Assembly: GCA_904502145.1 (NCBI GenBank)
Contig: CAJGDH010000138.1
Coordinates: 1-5,243, forward strand
DNA length: 5,243 nt
Direction: 5' to 3'
DNA from: an uncultured Eubacterium sp.
GTDB taxonomy: Bacteria; Bacillota; Clostridia; Lachnospirales; Lachnospiraceae
In this document: positions 4,898 through 5,243 of the stretch, piece by piece
Position numbering within the stretch: the first letter of the stretch is position 1
Layout of the letters: each line of letters opens with the position of its first letter
Made by a program: the position numbers and the translations under genes
The notes under the pieces: generated by a model
The model's database searches: none
What the model was told of the DNA's origin: nothing
What the model saw: only the letters and a program-made list of their open reading frames with translations

Positions 4898-5243
4898 GCC
4901 TGTATGCCATCGGTGACCTTCACCTGCACTATCAGTCCGAGCTCAAGGCCCCCGGCCAGCTGAAAAACCGTGTCTGGAGAAACCATGAAGAAAAAGTCAG
5001 AAAGTACTGTCGAAAGTTGATCCGGGATGAGGATACCCTGGTGCTGGTGGGAGACCACAGCTGGGGAAGGAAACTGGAGGAGTGCCGGGATGACCTGGAA
5101 TATATCTGTGATCTGCCAGGCAGAAAGATCCTGACCCGGGGCAACCACGACATGTTCTGGGACGCTAAAAAGACCCGGCAGCTCAATGACATTTACAAGC
5201 CCCGAATCAGTTTTCTTCAGGACTCCTACGAGACCTACAGGGA
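4894..5243 (+). CDS. Calcineurin-like metallophosphoesterase (COG1768-like), 3'-truncated by window edge
   Basis: The frame opens with ATG at 4894 and stays open to the window end, so only the first 116 codons are seen. It carries the metal-binding signatures of metallophosphoesterases: GDLH (Asp8, His10), GDHSW (Asp54) and GNHD (Asn84, His85, Asp86), followed by MFW. The spacing, the SW after the second motif, and LPGRKILTRGNHD match the COG1768 predicted phosphohydrolases, which usually read GDISW or GDFSW and GNHDYWW. The later metal-binding His motifs would lie past the edge. Family members are of unknown substrate and likely cytosolic, since no signal peptide is present. The start overlaps the oxidoreductase stop in ATGA, with GGAG 9 nt upstream and AGGA closer in, so translation is probably coupled to the upstream gene. 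Confidence 0.9.
   Translation, partial: MSLYAIGDLHLHYQSELKAPGQLKNRVWRNHEEKVRKYCRKLIRDEDTLVLVGDHSWGRKLEECRDDLEYICDLPGRKILTRGNHDMFWDAKKTRQLNDIYKPRISFLQDSYETYR

Overview
The window looks like chromosomal DNA of a Gram-positive bacterium in the Bacillota, most likely a Clostridia or Lachnospiraceae-type anaerobe. The basis is strong GGAGG-type ribosome binding sites, consensus sigma-A promoters with TG-extended -10 boxes, a lipoprotein-anchored ABC binding protein, and protein sequences resembling Bacillus/Clostridia families (YjiC-like, GlnH/P/Q-like, YqjM-like, COG1768-like). The taxonomic placement is inference from recall; no search was run. All five complete or partial transcription units read on the + strand, and the genes are moderately GC-rich while the gaps are AT-rich.

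Region 1 (1-1125) is the 3' part of a macrolide-type (YjiC/MGT family) glycosyltransferase whose first codons lie outside the window. Region 2 (1126-1311) is an AT-rich control region holding a near-consensus promoter bracketed by an 11-bp inverted repeat, which is a good operator candidate. Region 3 (1312-3679) is a three-gene polar amino acid ABC importer: lipoprotein binding protein, then a 174-bp gap with a strong terminator-like hairpin, then a permease, then an ATPase whose start overlaps the permease end by 20 bp. The hairpin probably makes binding-protein mRNA more abundant than permease/ATPase mRNA. The ATPase gene ends in a 21-bp tandem triplication that repeats its last six codons plus stop, and is followed by a canonical intrinsic terminator (3760-3797).

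Region 4 (3822-5243) is a second transcription unit with its own extended -10 promoter. It encodes an Old Yellow Enzyme-type flavin oxidoreductase, followed with a 4-bp ATGA overlap by a calcineurin-like metallophosphoesterase that runs off the right edge.

I see no mobile element, CRISPR array, tRNA or rRNA, and no clearly new multi-gene system. The gene content is ordinary. The most interesting signals are non-coding: the stop-containing tandem repeat at the ATPase 3' end, the inverted repeat around the transporter promoter, and the structured gap between the binding-protein and permease genes.
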